From assembly GCA_019638275.1 (NCBI GenBank), contig JAHBUC010000011.1, positions 1 to 64,000 on the forward strand: 64,000 nt of DNA. The letters are read 5' to 3'. Position 1 is the stretch's first letter. Each line of letters opens with the position of its first letter. The stretch is from Cyclobacteriaceae bacterium. Its GTDB lineage: Bacteria; Bacteroidota; Bacteroidia; Cytophagales; Cyclobacteriaceae. Below, piece by piece: positions 53,142 through 60,156 of this stretch. A model generated the notes under the pieces. The model was not told the DNA's origin. It saw nothing but the letters and a program-made list of their open reading frames with translations, and did not search any database. The position numbers and the translations under genes were made by a program.

Positions 53142-53192
53142 TGACATATTGGTTGACTGTGGTAACGAAGAAAGACTGGAGTAAGGCGCACT

Positions 53193-53326
53193 GGCTACAA
53201 CAAAATGTTTGCGCAATGGTGGGGTTCAGTGTAAGTTCAAAGTGCTATTTTCGTTCAACGTTTGGTAACGTGAGACAGTGAAGCGTTTCAAAGTCCCACC
53301 ACTGCGCAAACACAAACGTTAGCGGC
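53193..53326 (+). repeat. attC-like element 6 (134 bp, short class)
   Basis: Left GGCTACAAC, right GTTAGCGGC. Arms TGTTTGCGCAATGGTGGG and CCCACCACTGCGCAAACA differ by one base, the best pairing of the six. Separates cassettes 6 and 7. Confidence 0.75.
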
Positions 53327-53359
53327 AAGCATAAACAAGATACTACACCATTAATCGAT

Positions 53360-53800
53360 TTGACAGTGAAAACCTTAAACGATTTTGATAAACCATACCG
53401 TGACAGTATAGCAACAACTTACGACCAACTTGAGAAAGCATATATAGACATCAGCAGTAATTACGTGTTTGACTTGACAAAAACAGAAATCACGGAATCA
53501 ATACTTGAGCGACTAAAAATGTACTATTTGACACAAGGAAAAATTAAATCATTTCTTGACAAACGGTATTTGGCGGCAGCCTCTGATTTTTTCGTTGAGA
53601 GTACTCTGTTTTTTCTTAGACTTTATTTTCAATCTCACGGTGGACAATTGCAAGCTCATTCGGAGAAACAAATAAGAAAAACAAAAAATGCTATCCGACC
53701 CGATATTTCTATTTGGCGACAAGACGAGGTTATTGCAATTATAGAATGTAAAACTCAACTTGGTTGGAATCGGAGAGTTAATCAAAAAGAAAAGTCTTAA
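53360..53800 (+). pseudogene. cassette 7: truncated restriction-endonuclease-like protein
   Basis: The frame starts at TTG 53360 (a GTG follows two codons later) and codes for a mostly helical N-terminal region, then a PD-(D/E)xK nuclease core: PDISIW at 114-119 and IIECKTQLGWN with E129-x-K131. About ten codons later the sequence runs into RRVNQKEKS and stops, although such enzymes normally continue. The break coincides with the start of the YwqK-type frame near 53785. Read as a nuclease cut by recombination; the DNA-cutting core may be intact but the C-terminal part is gone. Confidence 0.65.
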
Positions 53801-54632
53801 AAATGGGATTACAGAAGAATTTTATGTGCTTAAAGAAGACAAAAAAATTAAACATGGATCAGCCTTGACAACATACAAAGATATTCTTGAAAATAAATAC
53901 ATTATTGAGTATGGACAATATGAACAAGATAAGAAGTCCGGAAAGTGGCTGTCGTTCTATTTCATTGATCCAAGTAATTCCCTGAAATCTCAAGGCAACT
54001 ATGTAAACGGACTAAAGGAAGGTGATTGGAAGTGCTGCTATCCGGGGAATTCATCTAACAAGAATATTCAAACTCTATTCGGTTCAGAGAAAAGAACACA
54101 AATTACAGAAACGAAAAGAGACTCTAAATCATTTCAAATAAGGTACGATACAACAGGACAACAACTTAGCAGCACTGGCAAATACAAAGAAGACAAAAAG
54201 ATTGGCGTTTGGAAATACTACTCGCGGTCAGGGTATTTACTGCATAGCTATGATCATGATTCTAAAGAATTTTTACAAAACTCGTTAAGAGATCCGGAAA
54301 ATGATTTTTTGGTCTTCCTTGGGGGCCCCGAAAGGTTCTACAATTATTACTACATAGGACAACAAGAGATAAAAACAAACTCTACAATCACAAAAACATC
54401 TGAAGTTATATATGAGATTGAGAAAAATGGAAATTATAGATTAGTAAGTATTTACGGTGACGAAAATTACAAAATTCAGATCGAGCAAATCCTTAAAACA
54501 ATACCCCATGAGTGGGTTCTTCTGAATGACCAGGGTTCAAAAAAATTACAGTTGATATCAAAAATAGTAGTAACAGAAAACTCATTTAATCGGTATCAAT
54601 CAACACTAAACTTTAAGGTAACGAAGGAGTAA
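53760..54632 (+). CDS. MORN/YwqK-type repeat protein, 5' end probably lost
   Basis: 290 residues as an open frame, but genuine homology seems to begin only around KKSLKNGITEEFYVLKEDKKIKHG (residue 9 on); the first codons belong to the nuclease sequence. Repeats YGQYEQDKKSGKWLSFYF, GNYVNGLKEGDWKC and GKYKEDKKIGVWKYYSRSG are MORN-type units of YwqK proteins. No signal peptide remains. The C-terminal half (FLGGPERFYNYYYIG) is unrecognised. Not followed by an attC-like site. Confidence 0.6.
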   Translation: MVGIGELIKKKSLKNGITEEFYVLKEDKKIKHGSALTTYKDILENKYIIEYGQYEQDKKSGKWLSFYFIDPSNSLKSQGNYVNGLKEGDWKCCYPGNSSNKNIQTLFGSEKRTQITETKRDSKSFQIRYDTTGQQLSSTGKYKEDKKIGVWKYYSRSGYLLHSYDHDSKEFLQNSLRDPENDFLVFLGGPERFYNYYYIGQQEIKTNSTITKTSEVIYEIEKNGNYRLVSIYGDENYKIQIEQILKTIPHEWVLLNDQGSKKLQLISKIVVTENSFNRYQSTLNFKVTKE

Positions 54633-54670
54633 TATTAAGACTATTCGCTCTAACAATTAAAGACCATTCC

Positions 54671-54955
54671 ATGCACATCCAACTCGAACAAACCGCTACC
54701 AAAGGAGCCTTCTACTATGAAGAAGCCGGGCATCGCCTGGCGGAGATGACGTTTACCATGGCTGGTGACACCCGCATGATTATCGATCATACGGATGTTT
54801 CGGATGTGCTGCGCGGTAAAGGTGCGGGCAAACAATTGGTGGAGGCTGCCGTACAACACGCCCGTAAAAACAACCTGAAAATTCTGCCGCTTTGCCCATT
54901 TGCCAAATCGGTGTTTGATAAAACGGAAGCATATCACGATGTGTTAAATCAATAG
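54671..54955 (+). CDS. small GNAT-like N-acetyltransferase (YjdJ/GCN5 type)
   Basis: 94 residues, the short GNAT form. GAFYYEEAGHRLAEMTF, MIIDHTDVSDVLRGKGAGKQLVEAAV (acetyl-CoA loop RGKGAG) and LKILPLCPFAKSVFDK match this family exactly. Substrate unknown. First ordinary chromosomal gene after the array; 8 bp before the META-domain gene. Confidence 0.93.
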   Translation: MHIQLEQTATKGAFYYEEAGHRLAEMTFTMAGDTRMIIDHTDVSDVLRGKGAGKQLVEAAVQHARKNNLKILPLCPFAKSVFDKTEAYHDVLNQ

Positions 54956-54963
54956 ATCAATCT

Positions 54964-55353
54964 ATGAAAAATTTTCTTCCTGCCGTGCTGCTGATGGTAG
55001 TGGCGCTCATCAACTGCCAGACACAGAAACTTTCACTTACCGATGTGGAGTGGAAACTTACCTCACTGAATGGCAAGGATTACGCTACCGCTGAGCCCAT
55101 AACACTTACCTTCACTGGCGATAACAAAGTTGCCGGTCATGCCGGGTGCAACCGGTATTTTGGTTCATACACACATTCTGGTTCTGTAATTAGCTTCGGA
55201 AATTTGGGTGCAACGAAAATGTACTGCGATGGAAAAATGGAAACTGAAGATGCATTTATGAAAGCATTAGCCGAAGTGGATGGCTATTCGCTATCGACTG
55301 AAAAGTTGCAATTGAAAGCCGGAGAAACCACGATTTTAGAATTCATCCAATAA
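54964..55353 (+). CDS. META/HslJ-domain lipoprotein
   Basis: 129 residues; hydrophobic start and lipobox ALINC. The META domain is clear: DVEWKLTSLNGKDY, LTFTGDNKVAGHAGCNRYFGSY, GNLGATKMYCDG and EDAFMKALAEVDGYSL. Related to heat-shock protein HslJ; envelope location. Function not established beyond stress links. Confidence 0.93.
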   Translation: MKNFLPAVLLMVVALINCQTQKLSLTDVEWKLTSLNGKDYATAEPITLTFTGDNKVAGHAGCNRYFGSYTHSGSVISFGNLGATKMYCDGKMETEDAFMKALAEVDGYSLSTEKLQLKAGETTILEFIQ

Positions 55354-55357
55354 AGTC

Positions 55358-56356
55358 CTACCAATCGGTTTGTCCGCTTCCCTGCTGAAGCTGCGCAGCA
55401 CGGTTGCGGTATTCCTGCCCCTCCTCGCCCGGCAATAATTCCCCCAGGCGTATGTAAATATCCGTGATGGAATCATCTTGCTGGAGGGTTTCGCGGTACA
55501 AGACTATGGCTTGCTGCGTGTTGCCTTTTACATCGTAAATGTACGCCATGATGTGCGTAAGTATAGCGCTTCGGTAATTCAGATCATACGCATCCACATA
55601 AAACACCAATGCTGAATCGTACTGGGCTTGTGTATAATATGCATCGCCTGCCAGCAATAATGCATCAAGGTGTGAAGGATTACCTGCCAAGACGTTACGC
55701 GCCTCCCGAATGGCTTCTCGGAATTTACGCTGTTGATAGTACACCAAGCCCCTGTTGTGCGTTGCATCTGTATTTCCCGGATCAAGTTCAAGTACGCGAT
55801 TATAGTGCCACAAGGCTGAGTCGTACCGGTTCAGGTATAAATAACAATTGCCAGTTTCAACCATAATGTAAGTATTCTCAGGCTCCTCTTTCAACGCAAG
55901 CTTGTAGTGATATAACGCAGAATCGTACTGGCCGGCATAGTAATAATCACGCGCCAAAAGTTCTTCATCTGAAAAGACAGCTGAATCATCGCCAAAAATT
56001 ATACCCAGTATAATGGCCAAAAACACAAAACCAACCATGGAGGAAATCATTAAGCCTGCTAATGTTTTTCCATCTATCCTACCAGATCGATTCAACAGCT
56101 TCCTGAAATTTCCACCAAAGGAATCCTGATTTACTGACCTAGGTCGTTCCGTACGCTGATAGGATGCACGGTGATCGTCTTTTCTATCCCAACGAATGAG
56201 CAGGTACTGTGCAACGCAAAATGCAAATCCGCCAAGACCGATGTAAAGGAATAAGGCATCAACTGACCAGAGGAAAGCGAATACAAACAAAAAAATAATG
56301 GCGGCAACCAACCACCTGTTGCCCGATTCTTTTCGCTTATCGGGTTTTGTGCTCAT
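55358..56356 (-). CDS. TPR-repeat membrane protein
   Basis: 332 residues. Two hydrophobic spans near 15-50 and one at about 105-124 (LMISSMVGFVFLAIILGIIFG), then four to five TPR units: YYYAGQYDSALYHYKLAL, GNCYLYLNRYDSALWHYNRVL, GLVYYQQRKFREAIREARNVL and AYIYDVKGNTQQAIVLYRETL. TPRs mediate protein contacts outside or inside the membrane. No partner evident. Confidence 0.88.
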   Translation of the reverse strand: MSTKPDKRKESGNRWLVAAIIFLFVFAFLWSVDALFLYIGLGGFAFCVAQYLLIRWDRKDDHRASYQRTERPRSVNQDSFGGNFRKLLNRSGRIDGKTLAGLMISSMVGFVFLAIILGIIFGDDSAVFSDEELLARDYYYAGQYDSALYHYKLALKEEPENTYIMVETGNCYLYLNRYDSALWHYNRVLELDPGNTDATHNRGLVYYQQRKFREAIREARNVLAGNPSHLDALLLAGDAYYTQAQYDSALVFYVDAYDLNYRSAILTHIMAYIYDVKGNTQQAIVLYRETLQQDDSITDIYIRLGELLPGEEGQEYRNRAAQLQQGSGQTDW

Positions 56357-56360
56357 GGCG

Positions 56361-57137
56361 TCAATGCATCACCGCTACCATATCCTGTTCATCAATGCGG
56401 ATATCGTCTTCACCTACCTCATCGAACGGATGCTCAAGGTGATCCTGAATGTTATCCAAACTTACCAGGATGAAACTGTATAGCACGGGCATTACATACT
56501 CCAGGCCATGTGAATAGTCCTGAGCTGTAGCGGCAAAGTATGGCCCATAGATAATCGGGAAAATATAAATGAAAACTTTGCTGTAAGCTCGCAAGGTAAT
56601 GGGCGTACGATAGGCATGAATCACCTTCAGGTTATCAAAAGCAATAATCATTTTACTGATATACTGACTTATACGCGACATTTCACTACCCTGTACTCCA
56701 TACTTTGGCAACTCCATACTAAACTTGGAGAGGTCGGAGAATAGCCTGTATACTTCATGCTCATACTTTTCCCATTCATGGCGATGGTAGCGTGTGAACA
56801 TATCGCGCATGTTTCGGGTAAGGGCATTGACCAACGCGCGCGCACGCTCGGGCATATTATTATCTTTATTGGTTGTCCAATCGCGGGTAGCGTAGTAAAT
56901 GGCCACGGCATGTCCCTTAAAATCTGACAAACGTTGCAACGCAGTCTCTCTTCGCGTGTAAGCCGAGCTGATGGAGAACACAACCGGAAACACAATGGCA
57001 ACCCCTACCAGCATGTCGGGAAAACGTGCGGTAAGGTTATATTTATCACAGAAGTAAGTAGAGATTACCGCCAGGATCGTGATGATCAGGGTTTTGTAGT
57101 TGATGATCAGGAAAAAACTCCGTAGAACACGTTTCAT
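56361..57137 (-). CDS. bestrophin-like membrane protein
   Basis: 258 residues from ATG 57137. Hydrophobic segments near 9-27, 40-57 and about 190-230; LVSLDNIQDHLEHPFDEVGEDDI is the bestrophin-type acidic C-terminal motif, where family channels bind calcium. Bestrophins are pentameric anion channels. It lies 4 bp from the TPR gene and is probably co-transcribed. Confidence 0.75.
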   Translation of the reverse strand: MKRVLRSFFLIINYKTLIITILAVISTYFCDKYNLTARFPDMLVGVAIVFPVVFSISSAYTRRETALQRLSDFKGHAVAIYYATRDWTTNKDNNMPERARALVNALTRNMRDMFTRYHRHEWEKYEHEVYRLFSDLSKFSMELPKYGVQGSEMSRISQYISKMIIAFDNLKVIHAYRTPITLRAYSKVFIYIFPIIYGPYFAATAQDYSHGLEYVMPVLYSFILVSLDNIQDHLEHPFDEVGEDDIRIDEQDMVAVMH

Positions 57138-57200
57138 AGCACACAAAATAGTTTAAAAGCCTGCGAAGTTGTGTATTGCAAACGGGATTAACAAACGCTT

Positions 57201-58409
57201 CTATTCCTGAAGAATTTCCACCTCTACCCGAACATTCTTTTTGGCATTGGTGCTGTGTTTGTCATACAAGGGACGCTTACCTCCCCATGCCTTTATCTCA
57301 ATACGTTCAGAGGCAATACCGTTCATCACCATATACTCCTTAATTGTTTCCGCACGCTTAAACGACAGGTCTTTAGCTGAGCCAATCGATTGTGCTGACC
57401 CTTCCATCGAAAAGAAGTTCTTTTCTGGTCCCAAGGCTAAAATTTTCCCGTGGTAATTTCCGTTGGTATGGCCATGCAGACGAATGCGGTAGTTCTGATT
57501 TTCCTGCATCATCTGCAACAGGCTGTTTAGTTCGTATTTTGACTCTGGCAACATCACAGCCGCATCGTTGAAGAAGTAAACATGATACAAGGTGGCAATA
57601 TCACCTTTGTGATAGCGCACCATATCAAACTTCACGGTCACGGTTGTACCCATTAACTCAACATATGACTTTACAGTATCGGCTAATGGAAGCGGGTAGT
57701 TAATCTCATGCTGAAGTTTGCGGTAGCCAAACACTTCACCTATCAAGGTAAGTTGGCCCGATTTACTTTTGGGATCGGGCAGGATGAGGTATTCATTTCC
57801 TTTAACCGTGGTTAACAACCGGCTGCGCTCTGTATCAACCACCTGCACCTCACCATCAACAATACGGTTATTGGCCGCGTTAAATAAACTCAAGAATACT
57901 TCTGTATTGCCCAGGGTCATCGGATCATGTTGTACAATGGGTGGGTTTTCAACTATTTCAATTTCTTCTTCGGGCTTTTCTTCAGGTTTCTCAGGCCTTT
58001 CAACAACTGGCTTTGGCTCTGTCGGCATTTGCTGTTGAGGCTTTTCCTGAACAGGTTTCTGTGATGTTACCGGGCTGTCCATCGGAATATCTCCGGTAAC
58101 CACGCGTACCCACGCATCAGAAAAATCGCCCTGGCTGCGAACATTTTGCATTTCAACCAGCGAGGGCTTCAATGCTGTAAAATAGCTGAGGTATACAAAG
58201 TACAGATTCTTTGCCGAGTTGAATCCGTACCGGGCATCCAGACCTCTATCTTTCAATTTAGCGGTAAACTTCTGCGCATAGTCTTCGCGGGCTTTGGAAT
58301 AGGCGGCTACAGTAACATAATACCCGGCAGGCAACTCCTCACCCGATTGTGCTTGGGCATGAAAACCAAAAAGAACAAGGCCGAGAAACCAAAAAAAACA
58401 ATACTTCAT
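57201..58409 (-). CDS. OmpA-family protein with SPOR-like N-terminus
   Basis: 402 residues from ATG 58409, preferred over 58466 because it places the signal peptide (FFWFLGLVLFGFHAQAQ) first. A SPOR-like repeat follows (GYYVTVAAYSKAREDYAQKF, GLDARYGFNSAKNLYFVYLSYF), then a Pro/Glu-rich linker (about 130-170) and a C-terminal OmpA peptidoglycan-binding domain (YRIRLHGHTNGN, RAETIKEYMVMNGIASERIEIKAWG). Ties the outer membrane to the wall; similar proteins occur with gliding or type IX secretion genes. Confidence 0.88.
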   Translation of the reverse strand: MKYCFFWFLGLVLFGFHAQAQSGEELPAGYYVTVAAYSKAREDYAQKFTAKLKDRGLDARYGFNSAKNLYFVYLSYFTALKPSLVEMQNVRSQGDFSDAWVRVVTGDIPMDSPVTSQKPVQEKPQQQMPTEPKPVVERPEKPEEKPEEEIEIVENPPIVQHDPMTLGNTEVFLSLFNAANNRIVDGEVQVVDTERSRLLTTVKGNEYLILPDPKSKSGQLTLIGEVFGYRKLQHEINYPLPLADTVKSYVELMGTTVTVKFDMVRYHKGDIATLYHVYFFNDAAVMLPESKYELNSLLQMMQENQNYRIRLHGHTNGNYHGKILALGPEKNFFSMEGSAQSIGSAKDLSFKRAETIKEYMVMNGIASERIEIKAWGGKRPLYDKHSTNAKKNVRVEVEILQE

Positions 58410-58499
58410 AAGGGGCGCGTTTAGATCAACTTCGAATATCTTACAATATTCAGAAAATCCAAACAAAGGTGGTCATTTTCAAGGCCTTAGAAGCCTGAT

Positions 58500-59468
58500 T
58501 CAGGTGGTTCTGGCAAAGAACTGCTTTAAAAAACCCCATCCATAACCAATTAACTGAACTGCAGCAGCCGGCAAACTAAGTATGGCCACGGTCAGGTTTC
58601 TGCTGTCTCGGTACGAGTTGATGAAGATGGCGAGTGCATAGGCTCCGTAAATAAATGCACCCAAATAGAATAAGATTTTATTGAGGAAGAACAGAATGGG
58701 TAAACAACATAATCCGAGTGTAAAAAAAGCCGGAAACCAATGGGTGATTTTTACTTCACCCCGATGGGCTCGTCCAACCAGTACCCTACCCTTTCCAAAA
58801 TTTGATACCTGCCTGTAAAATTGTCCTAGAGTTGTTCTTCGCTTATGATAAACAAAAGCCTCCGGTATAAGTACGGATGTAAACCCTTCCTTCTTCATGC
58901 GAATGCTCAACTCGATATCTTCCGCAAACCGGGTAAAGGCAAATCCTTTTGTTTTCTCAAACACCTTTCGCGATAAGCCCATGTTAAAGCTTCGCGGTTG
59001 AAACCAGCCCAGATGCTTTTTGCTTCCGCGAATACCGCCAGTGGTCAATACTGAGGACATGGTATAAGCCATGGCCTGTTGCAGGGTTGTAAAACTTTCA
59101 TGACTTCGATCCGGACCACCCCAGGCATCGGGATTATCATGCATTAAAACTTTATCAACTTCCTCAAAATATGTTGGAGGAATAATGCAATCCGAATCAA
59201 ATACTACGAAGTAATCACCCCTGGCACGGGAAAAGCCAAGGTTACGGCTTGGGCCGGGGCCGGTGTTGGGTTTGTAGATATACTCGATGTGTAACTTCTC
59301 ACGAAAGGAATCTACAACACCATCACTACGATTGGTTGAGCCATCCTCCACCACAATCACTTCAAAATTTTTTACCGATTGCTCCGTAAGGCTCTGCAAC
59401 AACTCACGCAGCTCATCCGGCCGGTTATACACCGGTACCACCACAGAATATTTTGGTTTGAAACTCAT
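58500..59468 (-). CDS. family 2 glycosyltransferase, membrane
   Basis: 322 residues from ATG 59468. KYSVVVPVYNRPDEL and VIVVEDGSTNRSDG start the GT-A fold, FVVFDSDCIIPPTYF supplies the DxD metal site, and two C-terminal helices (ALGFF-like FLNKILFYLGAFIYGAYALAIF; LSLPAAAVQLIGYGWGFL) anchor it. Probably builds a cell-surface glycan; sugar unknown. Confidence 0.92.
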   Translation of the reverse strand: MSFKPKYSVVVPVYNRPDELRELLQSLTEQSVKNFEVIVVEDGSTNRSDGVVDSFREKLHIEYIYKPNTGPGPSRNLGFSRARGDYFVVFDSDCIIPPTYFEEVDKVLMHDNPDAWGGPDRSHESFTTLQQAMAYTMSSVLTTGGIRGSKKHLGWFQPRSFNMGLSRKVFEKTKGFAFTRFAEDIELSIRMKKEGFTSVLIPEAFVYHKRRTTLGQFYRQVSNFGKGRVLVGRAHRGEVKITHWFPAFFTLGLCCLPILFFLNKILFYLGAFIYGAYALAIFINSYRDSRNLTVAILSLPAAAVQLIGYGWGFLKQFFARTT

Positions 59469-59558
59469 CAGCAACCGTAAAAGTAAGTAAAGATTCGGTG
59501 ATCAAAATACCTGTTTAAGCCGCAAGTATTTTTCGTACATTCGGAGAAATCAGATGCT

Positions 59559-60062
59559 ATGAAATACCTACTTATACTTTTTACGCTGGCTTTGCCGATT
59601 TCTGCTCAGGCCCAAAAAGATTACAGCAACGATGTAAAATCGATAGATGCCATTATTGCAGCCCTCTACGAAGTTATTTCCGGTGATCCGGGCGCACCAC
59701 GCGATTGGGATCGTTTCCGGAATTTATTTACACCCGATGCACGATTGATCCCAACAGGGAAAAATGCCGAAGGTAAAATCACGTACCGTACTATGTCGCC
59801 TGAAGATTATGTAACCATGTTTACCACGCGCATCACCACAGGTTTTTTTGAATGGGAACTTTATCGGGTAACCGAAGAGTATGGCACCATTGTGCATGTG
59901 TTCAGTACATATGAAACAAAAGAAAAGAAAGATGGCCCGGTAACCAACCGTGGCATTAACAGCATACAACTGATTAAGCAAAGCGATCGCTATGCGATTA
60001 TGAATATTTTCTGGTGTCCCGAAAGTGCCGGGTATCCGTTGCCAGAGAAGTATTTGAAGTAA
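59559..60062 (+). CDS. secreted NTF2/SnoaL-like protein
   Basis: 167 residues; signal peptide (LLILFTLALPISAQAQ). The mature part fits the NTF2-like cone: DAIIAALYEVISGDPGAPRDWDRFRNLFTPDARLIP and MSPEDYVTMFTTRIT, INSIQLIKQSDRYAIMNIFW. Enzyme or binding role unknown. Confidence 0.85.
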   Translation: MKYLLILFTLALPISAQAQKDYSNDVKSIDAIIAALYEVISGDPGAPRDWDRFRNLFTPDARLIPTGKNAEGKITYRTMSPEDYVTMFTTRITTGFFEWELYRVTEEYGTIVHVFSTYETKEKKDGPVTNRGINSIQLIKQSDRYAIMNIFWCPESAGYPLPEKYLK

Positions 60063-60069
60063 AACAACA

Positions 60070-60143
60070 TCGTGTGGGATTGCTTCGTCACAAAACTGAT
60101 CAGAGCAATCGACAAAGTTTTGTGATCTTCCTCGCAATGACGA
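60070..60143. repeat. GATTGCTTCGTCA/CTCGCAATGACG intergenic repeat
   Basis: GGGATTGCTTCGTCACAAAA and TTTTGTGATCTTCCTCGCAA TGACG form an imperfect palindrome with AAAACTGATCAGAGCAATCG at its centre. A type of interspersed palindrome frequent in Bacteroidota intergenic regions. Lies between the NTF2-like and peptidase genes. Confidence 0.6.
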
Positions 60144-60156
60144 AAAATACTATGCT

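Larger units (their letters stand above)
49006..53785 (+). mobile_element. array of seven gene cassettes with attC-like sites (integron-type, no integrase seen)
   Basis: Seven units, all plus-oriented, begin at GTT 49006, 49923, 50729, 51540, 52115, 52719 and 53318. In each of the first six, the first 16-17 nt are the near-perfect reverse complement of the nt up to its own terminal AAC, for example GTTGTAGCTCATGCGC against GCGCACGAGCTACAAC, or GTTACCGCCAATACGCG against CGCGTACTGGCGGTAAC. Pairing is within a unit rather than across a junction, as expected if each came from a circle opened at the AAC/GTT site. Between units lie imperfect palindromes of 133-175 bp. The seventh unit lacks its end. 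This matches integron cassette structure; a distinct recombinase family is possible. Confidence 0.75.

Noticed and set aside
49006..53326. Interpretation of the array elements as CRISPR repeats
   Set aside because: Units are 570-920 bp with genes inside, repeats are imperfect palindromes of 133-175 bp, and no short spacers or cas genes exist.
49006..53785. Interpretation of the array units as insertion sequences
   Set aside because: Each unit has inverted ends, but no transposase, and the inverted ends are paired within units separated by long palindromes with AAC/GTT cores, which fits cassettes better.
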